Source of the DNA: Ureaplasma sp.
Lineage (GTDB): Bacteria > Bacillota_I > Bacilli_A > Mycoplasmatales > Mycoplasmoidaceae
Length of the DNA stretch: 13,037 nucleotides
Reading direction: 5' to 3'
Assembly: GCA_020024775.1 (NCBI GenBank)
Contig: JAHHTF010000022.1
Coordinates: 1 to 13,037 of the forward strand
Shown one piece after another: positions 1-9,084 of the stretch. Position numbers and translations under genes: made by a program. The notes below the pieces were generated by a model that made no database searches, was not told where the DNA came from, and saw only the letters and a list, made by a program, of their open reading frames with translations. Each line of letters starts with the position of its first letter. The first letter of the stretch is position 1.

Positions 1-2
1 AG

Positions 3-33
3 AAAAAGTGGGTCCCTTCTTTTCGGTTCCCAC
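3..33 (-). terminator. Possible terminator at the left edge
   Basis: On the minus strand GTGGG pairs with CCCAC, then two mismatches and two more G-C pairs, a purine-rich loop, and five T immediately after. It is relatively GC-rich compared with its surroundings. It would end a minus-strand transcript beginning somewhere between it and the hairpin at 206-252. Confidence 0.4.
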
Positions 34-205
34 AAAATTTCCTAATTACCCTAATATTTAAGAAATTTTCTATAAAAGCCAACTAAAAAAAAACAATCCT
101 TAAAATTTCTATAAATCAATTATTCATTTCTAATAATCACAAAGCAAACAAAACATTCGATATATTCATGAGACTAAACTAGTCCTTCAATTATAGAAAT
201 GATTT

Positions 206-252
206 AAAGTCTTATTTCTACTTTCTAATAAGTTAGTAGAGTAAGACTTTTT
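206..252. terminator. Strong hairpin, probable terminator for a plus-strand gene left of the window or bidirectional
   Basis: AAAGTCTTA (206-214) pairs with TAAGACTTT (242-250), with an inner TCTACT/AGTAGA stem. The plus strand continues with a run of five T (248-252). A minus-strand terminator already exists at 302-341, so this one more likely serves a convergent plus-strand transcript whose gene would lie mostly outside the window. Confidence 0.55.
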
Positions 253-301
253 GTTTGTGACTCTGAATCATCCTCTAGCATACACTAGTCACCTACAGAA
301 T

Positions 302-341
302 AAAAAATTATGAAGAAGACTTTTATCATCTTATTCATAAT
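302..341 (-). terminator. Rho-independent terminator after the M60 lipoprotein gene
   Basis: A stem of ATTATGAA / TTCATAAT (8 bp), one mismatch, then four more pairs (AAGA/TCTT), with a 9-nt loop. It begins 8 nt after the TAA and is followed on the minus strand by six T. Confidence 0.8.
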
Positions 342-349
342 CATTATTA

Positions 350-3300
350 TTAAATTAAATTTGTATTTCTACCATAAGTTAAAATGGAATTAAATACTAA
401 TGTTTTATCTGATGTATTTACAATCTTAACCACAATATCCTTTTTAGGATTAGGATTCTTGTAATAACATAACATTTGATTCATTTTTAATTTAGATGAA
501 TTACAATTTACATTCTCTAAAACTAATTCATCATTTATATATAAATTGAATGTACCATCTTCACTAGATGTTCTTCCAATAATATTAAATAAACTAGTAT
601 TGTGTAAAGTAAATGTGATTGTATCTCCTCTAGCTCTTGATTTCAGATACATTCCATTTAGATTAGATAAATTAGAGAAATCATTTGAATAGTATTCTAA
701 TCATCCATCTAAATCAATTTTAGAATTATTGAATGCTCACATTTCATCAAGGTTTTGTTGAACATAGTTTTTTAAAAACTTAAGTCTTCCAATTACTACT
801 TTGGTTTTATTATATTTAGCTAAACCACCACGATAGAATTTGAATTTAATCATTTTCACATTTTGGTATGTTTTACCTAAATCTAAAATTTGATAAGTTT
901 GTGAACTTTGTTTGTTTTCTACAACATCATTATAAAAGTATTGTGAATCATAAGTTACAACAGTTGTTTGGAAATGTGTTGGTGAATATCTTTGATCTGC
1001 TTGTGGGATTTCAAGTTGTAAAGCAGATACTGTAGTTGGTTCAGTGAATTTAGCTGTGAACTCCATACAAGTGTATTTGTATTGTCCGTCTGGTGAAGTT
1101 TGTACAGTATCATCAACATAAGGAGAAGATACATCTTTTTTTAGATTTGGAATATATTTATTTTTTGGATCATAGAAGTTATAGATCTCATCATCAATAA
1201 CATTATCAAAATCCATTTTAACTCTTTTAGTTGTTGATGAGTATAATGAGTAATCAATTGTTCTTGAATGATATTTAAATAAATCATTACTAACATAACT
1301 TTGAATGATTTTAGCTTTTGTGTTTGATGTATCTACACTAGGAACCACACAGTTATTAAAGATATCATATTTGTCTTGAACTTTTGATGATACACCAGAT
1401 TTTCTAATATGGAAGTCTAGTTTTCCATCTTTTGAAGTTGGTGCTACTAGTGCTATTTGGAATTTAACTACTTGACCTTTTTTTCAATCTTGAGTAGCAA
1501 TTTTATATGGACCATTACAAGTGCCATATTTAAATACTTGTGAATCAATTCCAACCTTGATAGCATCATCTCAGTTTGCTATAAAATCATATCTACCATC
1601 TTCTGGAACTACATAGTTGAATTCCACTTTAGCAATTCTTCTAGATCCATCACTTGCATCCAATGCATTTGATTTATCTAAAGCAAACAATGGGTTAGTT
1701 GAGAAAGTTCTGTATCTTCTTGAACGACCATCTCAATCAAAGTTATCTAACATTCTGACAGGTGATGAATCACTTGTAGGATAATAACTTTTAATGATAG
1801 GTTTATTCACTACTTGTCTAACTTTGATTTTAAACTTATATGCAGGAACATAGCTCTTGGGTCTATTTGGGAATTCATCTGGAGTAATCACTAAATTGAA
1901 TTCATCAACTTGATCAACTGCATTTGGATTAGGTGTATAAATTAAATTCTTACGATTAGTTGGATCTTGTCTTAAACTACCACCTAATTTTGTTGTTTGG
2001 TTAGTTGTGAAATACTTTCATTGGAAATCAGGATTGTTTGAAACAATATATTTATCAAATTGGAATGTATATGGTTCAAAAGCCGGAATCTGATAAGGTG
2101 TTGTTACATCTGAAGTATAATTAAACACCCCTTCTTCAAAATCATAGATATATTGACCACAAGCATATAGGTTTGCAACAAAATCAACTGCTGGGAATAA
2201 TTTAGTTAATCTATCAATAATTTGTTGGTCATTTCCATCTGGATACAATGGTCATCTTTTTGAATTATCAACACCATATCATTGTGGTGCTTTCTCACAT
2301 AAATATCAATAATTAGTTTTGAAATATTCAGATCAATACTTAATGAACTTCATTGGTGTTCAGTTAGGTAAATCATTAGGATATTCTCTTTGGTTATCTT
2401 TCACAAAGTCATAGAAGTTCTTTGGACCTAACATATAAATCACAGCAGCATATCATCCTCATTCAGATTCACTACCACCATTATATCTTGGGTCCAAACA
2501 TCTTACTGTATTAAAAGGAGATGAGAATCTATTTCATCCTAATGAACCCATGTTATGATAAATATCTTTTGAAACAATATCATCATTGATATTTACTTCA
2601 TTACGATACTTACCAACATCTGACATCACACTTAAATCAAAGATACTAACAGTGTTTGTTTGTCCATGAGCTTGTTGGTTAAAGAAAGCTTTGTTTTGTT
2701 CAAAGCTATGGTTGATTTCATGGATGGTTCCTCAGTTACTCATATTCACTGGATCTCCTCCATGTAAGAATGAATCAGCCCCTCATGAGATTGGACAATA
2801 GAATTTCATTCCACCACCTAATGCTCCTGCATCGTTTCAGATATCATCACAGAACTTCATGTCTAATGCAATTAATCTTCTAGGGTTTCCATCATCAGCA
2901 AATGCATTAGATAAATACAAGAAGTCATTTCATTTTCTACAAACTTCTTTAGGGTATACAAAACTATCTATACCAATTCCTGAACATTCTTTGGTTCTTG
3001 TATTTGTAAATGGTAAGTGTGCAGTATACAATGAAGCTGCAATATCAATAATTGGAGATGTGATGTTTCCGTTTTTAACATCTTGGATTTGTCTATCTCA
3101 TGATTGTTGAGTAGTAAACCCATCAATATAGTTTAATGATTCAACACAATTATCTACTTCAAAAGTAATTGGTTCTCCATTACTAAATCCTGATGGAATA
3201 TCTCCATAGTATTCTGAATAAAATTCAATAGAAACACTTCCTCCAAAAGGAGATCCGAATTTAAACTCACGGTCTGGGTTTGCTTTAACTTCATTTAAGT

Positions 3301-4414
3301 CTACATCAAACACAGTTTCTACATAAGGATATCTATTAGAGATTTGTCCTGAGTTTCCTCTTTCTTTATTATCCCAATAGTTATCATTAATATGAATAGC
3401 AATTGATGTGTTGTTTTCTAACATTCAACTAAATGTACGACGATCAAATTTTAATACTCCAACTTCTCCTGCTGGAATATATAAACCTAATGGGATAACT
3501 CCACCCATTGCTGTATCTATTGTAAATTTAGTATCAACTGCTTGGGTATTATCAGCTACATTTACTTCATAGAAATTATTTGCAGCTGGGTGTTTTTTTA
3601 ATCACCCTCTTTTAATTTCATTTTTAATAAAGTATTGGTTACTGTAAGTTACAGCTTCATTTCCAAACTGTATTCTTTCATCTAATACTTTTTGACTAAT
3701 ATCAACTTGGTTACCACCAACATTTAAATAACCATTAGGAACAGCACTATCACTTGCTTCATAGTTACAATTTCAACCTGGATATTTAAAACCATATCTA
3801 CCATATTCTGATTCTAAAGAAGTACTGTAAGTATTTCTATTAGGAGTTCTTTTATGTCTTCTTACTTCTTGTTTATAATAGATGGCTTGTTGAGAATATC
3901 CTGGTTGTTGTGATGCAACAGTGATTCCTGTTTTAATACTAGTTTTAAAACCAATGGTTGATCTTGCAATATTTGGTTGAGAAAAGTAAAAATTATCCAA
4001 TTGACAATCAGTTGGATATTTAAAGCATAAACTTATTTTGTATTGTTTCGGAGTAGTAGTTGCATCTGTAACTAAAGAATATTCAATAACAATTACTTCA
4101 GTTTTGAAATATCATGAATATTTTTCATTTAGATATGAACGTAATTCTTTAATGATTGAATCTGTATAAAACTCATTAGTGATTTTCTTTATGTATTTAG
4201 AAATATCTTGGTTTATGAGTTCTGCAGTGGTAGGTTCAACTGGTTGTGGTTCTGGTGTTGGTTCTGAAACAGGAAGATTATCTTGTGATGAATCTTGTTG
4301 TACATTAGTTGATTCAGTATCACTACAAGATGTTAATACTAAGGGAGCAGTGATTAATGTTGTAGTGATTAAACTTCCTAATACACTATAAAATATTTTT
4401 TTCTTTTTTGACAT
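350..4414 (-). CDS. M60 (enhancin/mucinase-like) metallopeptidase-family surface lipoprotein, 1354 aa
   Basis: Read with TGA as Trp, the frame is continuous from ATG to TAA. Residues 1-30 are a lipoprotein signal peptide (MSKKKK start, LVLTSC lipobox, Cys30), followed by a Pro/Glu linker (about 46-62). The M60 region spans roughly 290-700: GLYIPAGEVG near 311 is the usual N-terminal strand, and HEINHSF at 565-571 is the HExxH zinc motif. A beta-sandwich-like stretch follows (about 800-890), then a PA14-like region (about 925-1005, with PEDGRYDF, WDD and GIDSQ). Two more beta-rich parts follow, the last (about 1250-1354) resembling a carbohydrate-binding module. M60 proteins generally cleave mucin-type glycoproteins; a cell-surface role on host glycans is inferred. 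The glutamate expected 8-28 residues after HExxH is not evident (Gln585/Thr586 there), so activity is uncertain. It lies 29 nt after the LRR lipoprotein with no terminator between them and no clear ribosome binding site (only AAAAG touching the ATG). Family call firm; accessory domains tentative. Confidence 0.85.
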
Positions 4415-4443
4415 CTTTTAATTATTAAACAAAGAGTTATTAA

Positions 4444-5715
4444 TTATCTCATTGTGTAAGTATATTTCTTTTCTTGTCTTTCAAGATTAATACTTGCACC
4501 ATTTGCATATGAAACTGTAATTACAGGTGGTTTAATTGCGCCTCCAAAACAGTAGTCTTCAATCACTTTAACTGAATTAGGGAAGAATACATTTTTATTA
4601 AATGCAGTTACATAGAATGCATATCCACGAATTATTTCTACCCCTTCAGCAATTGTTACTCCACTAACAAAACTATTTCAAGAGAAACAACTTCAAGGAA
4701 TTTCTTTTACTCCTGATGGGATATTAATTTCTCCAGTTCAACAAGAGTTAGAGAAAGTTGCACTACCTAATGTTTGTAATGTTGTTGGTAATAATAGTTG
4801 TCCATAGTATTTTAGACCACTAAAAGCAAAGTTAGATGCATTTTCTAATCTTGTACTTAAGTGGAAATCTGTGATTGGGTTAGAGATGTGATAGAATACT
4901 GCATCACCTACTGAAATTACAGTATCAGGGACAATAATAGAGATTGCACTACCATCTCCAATAGTGTTTCATTCACCATGACCACCTTCAATCTTGTTAA
5001 TTGAATAGGAAGCAATTTCCATTAAAGGTAAACATAAATCACCTTTGTCTGGATCTGTTGTAGTTACTTTACCAGTTGTAACATCATCAGCTAATTGATC
5101 TAGTTTAGCAGTTGCTAAATCTGCATCAACGATTTTTAAAGCTAATTTAGGTTGTGATTCTCAATCATATCTTTTTGGATTTCAAATCACTTCATATTTT
5201 AAACCATTCTTAGTGAATTGGTCTCCAGCAATTCAATCATTGATTTCATATCCAGCTGGTGGTGGAGTTGGTACCATAAAACCAGTTAATGTACATTTTA
5301 AAACTTGGGGAACATTATCTTGGTTCGGAACCCCACCAATTGTAACATTAACGTCAGTACCAACAGATGTTGCAGAAATATCAGGAACAATATCTTGACT
5401 TGGATCTGTTCAAGATGCATTAGTATTTGAAACAATGTTATTTCATCTTAATCCAGCAATCAATCTTCTAACAACTGATGGTTCTTTAATTTTTAATACC
5501 ATTTCAGAACCTTCAATTGTATCAAACTCTTGAATTCCTGTTGAACGTTTTACTAATTGAATAAATTCTGGATCATTTAGTGTTACTGGTAAAGCTGGTT
5601 TTTTGGACGGTTTAGAACTACCACAAGAAGTAGCAGCAATTGCTACAGCTGTTGGTAAAGAAATTACAGCTAAACCTGCTAGTGCACCAATCAACACTTT
5701 ATTTCTTAATTTCAT
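4444..5715 (-). CDS. BspA-like leucine-rich-repeat surface lipoprotein, 423 aa
   Basis: The start is fixed by GGGAG ten nt upstream of the ATG and by a signal peptide (MKLRNK, then a hydrophobic core, lipobox AATSC, Cys31). Residues 43-136 (VTLNDPEF to CTLTGF) are a single diverged copy of the repeat found five times in the next upstream gene; compare KRSTGIQEFDT with KKSTGVDDFAT there. Residues about 229-400 are BspA/Treponema-type leucine-rich repeats (LRR_5 style), recognisable by units such as LLLPTTLQTLGSATF and VFFPNSVKVIEDYCF, period about 23. The protein therefore joins the repeat type of one neighbour to the LRR end type of another. BspA-like proteins are typically surface adhesins; adhesion here is inferred. 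It has its own promoter and probably heads an operon with the M60 gene. Six codons, starting at Trp91, are TGA read as Trp, which would break it under the standard code. Confidence 0.85.
4516..5031 (-). repeat. BspA-type leucine-rich repeat array (C-terminus of the 423-aa lipoprotein)
   Basis: About seven units of the same LRR class as in the 1492-residue protein, but more diverged, for example IIVPDTVISVGDAVF, INIPSGVKEIPWSCF and VTIAEGVEIIRGYAF. The array ends about 24 residues before the stop, in a basic tail (LERQEKKYTYTMR). Confidence 0.8.
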
Positions 5716-5749
5716 ATATAATTTACTCCCTAATAAATTAATTTATTAA

Positions 5750-5777
5750 ATTATATAATAATTTTTAACAAAGTCAT
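5750..5777 (-). promoter_or_regulatory. Promoter of the 423-aa LRR lipoprotein / M60 operon
   Basis: ATGACT (5772-5777), a 16-nt spacer, then TATAAT (5750-5755), an exact match in both boxes to the promoter of the 799-residue gene. It is followed by GGGAG (5726-5730), ten nt from the ATG. No other promoter-like sequence or terminator separates this gene from the M60 gene, so both are probably transcribed from here. Confidence 0.7.
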
Positions 5778-5819
5778 TTGATTTCGTTTTATTTATAAAT
5801 AAACTTGTCAATAATAAAC

Positions 5820-5859
5820 AAAATGTTTAACCTTTCACTTTTGAAAAGATTAAACATTT
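5820..5859 (-). terminator. Rho-independent terminator after the 799-aa lipoprotein gene
   Basis: A ten-base stem, AAATGTTTAA / TTAAACATTT, begins 9 nt after the stop, with a further inner stem (CTTTTC/GAAAGG-like). On the minus strand it is followed by TGTTTATT. The plus side has six T, so it may work in both directions. Confidence 0.75.
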
Positions 5860-5868
5860 TTTATGATT

Positions 5869-8268
5869 TTAACGACTGCTATCAGACATATAAGTTAAGT
5901 TATTTAAAATAAGAACTCATGGCCAATTATTTTTATATTGAATGTTACTTTCATCTCATGGCACATAATTAACATTAGATTTAAAAGTAAGTGTTGCTGT
6001 AACTGTTCCAGTATGGTTAGCATTATCAGAACCAACTGATGATAGTTTTGCATTTGGTTCTAAATTATCTTCTCCTAATGTACTTATTAAGAAATTTCAG
6101 AAATCTACATTTAGCTTACTTGTTCATCTATCAAAATCTCTAAACGTAACATTCTTAGAACATCAATCATTCATTGTTTCTCATACTTTTTGACCACTAA
6201 TAGTAACAGTTATTTGAAGGTTTGAAATTTTAACAGTTTTGTCTATTGGGTTGTAAGATAAATTAGATGCAGTGTTGTTAGTAAATTCAATATCATAATT
6301 ACCATTGATAGTAAATGATACACTCATAGTGTTTCCGTCATTATTGAATTTATATCCACTTGCTTTAGCTAATACTTCGTTCAAACCTGCAATAGCATTA
6401 GTAATTGGAGTAGTATCTTTTTGAACTTCTTCAAAAGATTTACCTTTAACTAAATTATTAACAGTATCATAAACTGTTGTAGCATCTAATTGAATAATTT
6501 CATTAGTTTGGATTTTAAATCCTGATAATGTGATTTCTAATGAAGTTGTAGTTGGGTTCCCTAATTGATCTAATTGAGGAATTCCTGCAATTGTTAATAA
6601 TATATCAGCATCTTTAGCTGCACTTGTAAGCGTTAAACTAGCTGAAGATAATGATGGTAATGAATTAGTGATTTCATTGTTAGTGTTAGCTTTTAAACCA
6701 TCAATGATTTTTTGTTGGTTTGCACTATTGTTTAGTGCTTCTAACATTTGAGATTGAGTAACTAAATCAAAACTCGAATATCCAGTTGAAGTTTGAATTA
6801 ACTTAATTACTGCATCATTGTTTAAACTAGCAGGAGTTCATGCTTTAAATCCTTCTAGTGTTAAACTTAGTTCACATGTTCCATCATTTCCATTTTCTAA
6901 TAATGTTGGAATACCAGAAATTGTTACTTGTATAGTTTGATTAGATACTATTGGAGTTACTGTAATACCAGTAGTTTCTGATAATGTAGCACCAGGATTT
7001 ACAATAGCATCGTTTGCATTTGCTTTAATTGCATCAATGATTGCTTGGTTTGATTCAACCATTTTATTTTTGAATTCACCAGCTGTGATTGTACTAAAAT
7101 TAGAAACTTCTGTTGCCGTTTGGATTGTTTGAATCATCTTAGTGTTATCTAATGAAGTAGCAGCTCAAGGTTTGAATCTATTTAAGCTTAGTTTTAAATT
7201 AACTATAGATGCACTTCCATCTTCTAAGTCAGTTGATATACCGCCAAATACAATATTAACTGTTTGTTCATTACTAGTTGCATCTAGTGTTAATGTACTT
7301 GATGCTAAGTCTTTTCCAGGATTTACAATTTCACCATTTGCATTAGCTTTAAGATCTGTTAAAATTCCTTCTTTTACTGAATTAATTTTATTAATCATTT
7401 GTTTTGCTGTAACTGTATCGAAATCAGAGATACCAGTTTTTTGTTTAATTAGATTAGTAACAGCTTCTTGGTTTAAAGAAGTGTTAGTTCATTTTTTGAA
7501 TCCATTTAAAACTGCATCTAATTGAATAGTAGTATCTGTTCCATCTTCAGATAATGCTGGAACTCCTGAAATTGTAATATCAATTGAATCTGATAAATCA
7601 GTTGCAGTTAATTCAATAGTTGCAGAACTTAATGATTCAGTTGGATTAACAATAACACCATTTTCATTTGATGTTAATGCAGAAATGATTGTTGCTTTTG
7701 CATCATTAATTTTTGTTAACATTTGCATTGATGTAACCATTGTGAAATCAGTTACACTTGTTTTTTCTTTAACAATGTTTACAAATTCATCTTTGTTTAA
7801 AGAAGTTTGTTTTCAAGCTTTAAATCCAGTTAATGTCAAACTTAAATTAACTAAGTTGTTATCAGTTTGTGGAATTCCTTGGATTTGTACACTAACATCA
7901 TTGTTACTACTTGATGCAATAACAACTAAATTAGATTCACTTAATTTATCACTTGCATTGTTGATTTCTTTGTTTGCATTTTGTTTCAATGCATCAACAA
8001 TAGCTTTGTTGTGGGTTTGATCATTGATTTTATTAACCATTTGACCAACAGTTAGTGTTGCAAAATCATCTACACCTGTAGACTTCTTAATTAATGCTAC
8101 AACTGCATCTTGATTTAATGTAACTTTCGGAACATTATTAGAGGGTTTATTAGTAGAGGGCTTGCTAGAATTACTACCACAACTAGCAGTTAATACTGCA
8201 GTTGCAACAGAAGAAGTTAATAAGACCCCCCCCAATATTCCTAGAATAATTTTGTTTCTTAATTTCAT
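5869..8268 (-). CDS. Tandem-repeat surface lipoprotein, candidate phase-variable, 799 aa
   Basis: The ATG at 8266-8268 has GGGGAG ten nt upstream and the same leader as the 423-residue gene. The signal peptide is MKLRNKIILG with lipobox LTASC, Cys30. Five tandem units follow: about 49-152, 153-260, 261-368, 369-477 and 478-587. Each has a helical first half (KKSTGVDDF-like), a VNP or similar turn, then strands ending in GFK. The first four end in GFK-x-W, every such Trp being TGA. The unit vaguely resembles the lipoprotein-17/variable surface protein family of mycoplasmas and ureaplasmas, from memory only. Residues 588-695 are an unrecognised beta-rich part, and 696-799 form a Trp-rich end (seven Trp, one of them TGG). 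There is no LRR domain, unlike its two neighbours. Eight consecutive G in codons 12-15 could switch the frame. Function unknown; surface-exposed antigen or adhesin is inferred. A hairpin terminator follows the stop. Confidence 0.85.
6508..8124 (-). repeat. Five tandem ~324-bp (~108-residue) coding repeats
   Basis: Units end in GFKAW, GFKKW, GFKPW, GFKAW and GFKIQ, with lengths of about 104, 108, 108, 109 and 110 residues. Shared positions include SLN near the start, the T/S-G-x-x-x-F segment, ANxxIVNP mid-unit, ISG(I/V)P and L.L.GFK. A sixth, diverged copy lies in the neighbouring gene at about 5307-5589. Confidence 0.88.
8226..8233 (-). repeat. Poly-G(8) tract inside signal-peptide codons (candidate phase-variation switch)
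   Basis: On the coding strand eight G run through the codons TTG GGG GGG GTC of residues 12-15. Seven G would give TCT TAT TAA, a stop within three codons of the tract. Nine G would run about 14 codons to a TAG. Only the present length (or a change of three) keeps the lipoprotein in frame. A G8 run is out of character for this AT-rich sequence, and the homologous codons in the two paralogous genes have no such run. Confidence 0.75.
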
Positions 8269-8303
8269 ATATAATTTACTCCCCAATAAATATAATTACT
8301 ATT

Positions 8304-8331
8304 ATTATATAATAAAATCTTGAAAAGTCAT
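8304..8331 (-). promoter_or_regulatory. Promoter of the 799-aa lipoprotein gene
   Basis: ATGACT (8326-8331), a 16-nt spacer, then a perfect TATAAT (8304-8309). The same boxes and spacing recur upstream of the 423-residue gene. It lies between the terminator of the upstream gene and GGGGAG (8279-8284), ten nt from the ATG. Confidence 0.7.
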
Positions 8332-8355
8332 TTATTGAACCATTATTATAATAAT

Positions 8356-8382
8356 AAAAACTAGTCAAAACGACTAGCTTTT
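8356..8382 (-). terminator. Rho-independent terminator after the 1492-aa lipoprotein gene
   Basis: Starting 9 nt after the stop, the minus strand reads AAAAG, CTAGTC, loop GTTTT, GACTAG, then five T. Confidence 0.8.
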
Positions 8383-8391
8383 ATAAATATA

Positions 8392-9084
8392 TTATCCTTG
8401 AACTGTTACTTTTGTTGAAGCAAATGCATCAGAAGATCAGTTTGCACCAGCAGGTTTTGTTAATGTCATTGTTGGTAATGATGTACATTCTTCGAATGCT
8501 CATTCACCAATTGTCATTACTGAACTTGGAATAACTAAACCTGTGAAGCTTCTATCTCCTCAAAATGCATGACGTTGAATAATAGTAACTGTGTTTGGAA
8601 TAGTTAAAGTTCCTGACATTCCTGTACATTCATAGAATGCTTCTGCTCCAATGTTTGTAATTCCTGGTTGAATCACTAAAGAAGTAAATCCTGAACATCC
8701 TCTAAACACACCTGTTCCTAGCGTTCTAACTGAACTAGGAATAACTAATTGCCCACTAAATGAACATCAGTAGAATGCTGATGACCCAATTGTAGTAATT
8801 GTATTAGGAAGAGTTAATTGTCCTGTTAATTTAACAGTTCTAAATGCATCTGAACCAATAGATGTTAAGGAATTAGATAATGTTAATGTTCCTCTAAATC
8901 CTGCTGAACTAAAACAACTTGAACCTATAGTAGTAACTGAGTTAGGGATAACTAAATCTTTAGTAAGATATCTACAACCATAGAATGCATAACTCTTAAT
9001 AGTTTTAACTGTACTTGGAATCAACAAGTCTCCTGAAATATTATTATTACTATAGAATGCTTTATCACCAATTGAGACTACCGG
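8392..9084 (-). repeat. BspA-type leucine-rich repeat array (C-terminus of the 1492-aa lipoprotein)
   Basis: About eight units of roughly 23 residues with the pattern L.IP.SV.TIG..AF..C..(F/L)(T/S)G. The array starts at IGDKAFYS (about residue 1266) and ends near the C-terminus in a degenerate unit (MTLTKPAG). These are the LRR_5/BspA class known from bacterial surface proteins. Confidence 0.85.

Larger units (their letters stand above)
1..349. other. Intergenic left edge with no convincing gene
   Basis: It contains three hairpins (3-33, 206-252, 302-341) and a weak inverted repeat GTGACT (257-262) / AGTCAC (287-292). On the minus strand a TATAAT (190-195) precedes a 28-codon frame starting ATGAATATATCG (read leftward from about 172) that ends at a TAG at 83-85 just after a nine-T run. 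The frame beyond that stop stays open to the window edge for 27 codons. Plus-strand frames at the edge all stop within 86 bases. I cannot assign any of these to a gene. Confidence 0.5.

Noticed and set aside
1..82. Partial minus-strand gene at the left edge (27 open codons after TAG at 83-85)
   Set aside because: No ATG with a ribosome binding site, too short to judge, and overlapped by a terminator-like hairpin. Left as undecided edge sequence.
171..183. GACTA-AAC-TAGTC mini-hairpin as part of a tRNA or other RNA gene
   Set aside because: Five pairs with a 3-nt loop, and no cloverleaf, T-loop or anticodon arm nearby; no tRNA or rRNA is recognisable anywhere in the window.
7142..7525. Plus-strand open frame of 127 codons (and others at 2859-3110, 4179-4391, 5213-5398, 7685-8020, 9662-9844, 10064-10267)
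   Set aside because: They lie opposite well-supported lipoprotein genes, have no ribosome binding site or promoter of note, and their sequence is the antisense of conserved repeats or domains.
350..8286. Apparent series of short broken minus-strand genes separated by TGA stops (pseudogene cluster)
   Set aside because: All pieces of each gene share one frame, the gaps translate smoothly with TGA as Trp and contain no TAA or TAG in the parts checked, and TGA falls at conserved Trp positions such as the repeat boundaries. Code 4 gives intact proteins.
8269..8286. Upstream TTG start adding MGSKLY to the 799-aa lipoprotein
   Set aside because: The TTG lies just upstream of and overlaps the GGGGAG ribosome binding site, and the paralogue with the same leader starts at the equivalent ATG. 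The signal peptide also begins properly at MKLRNK.
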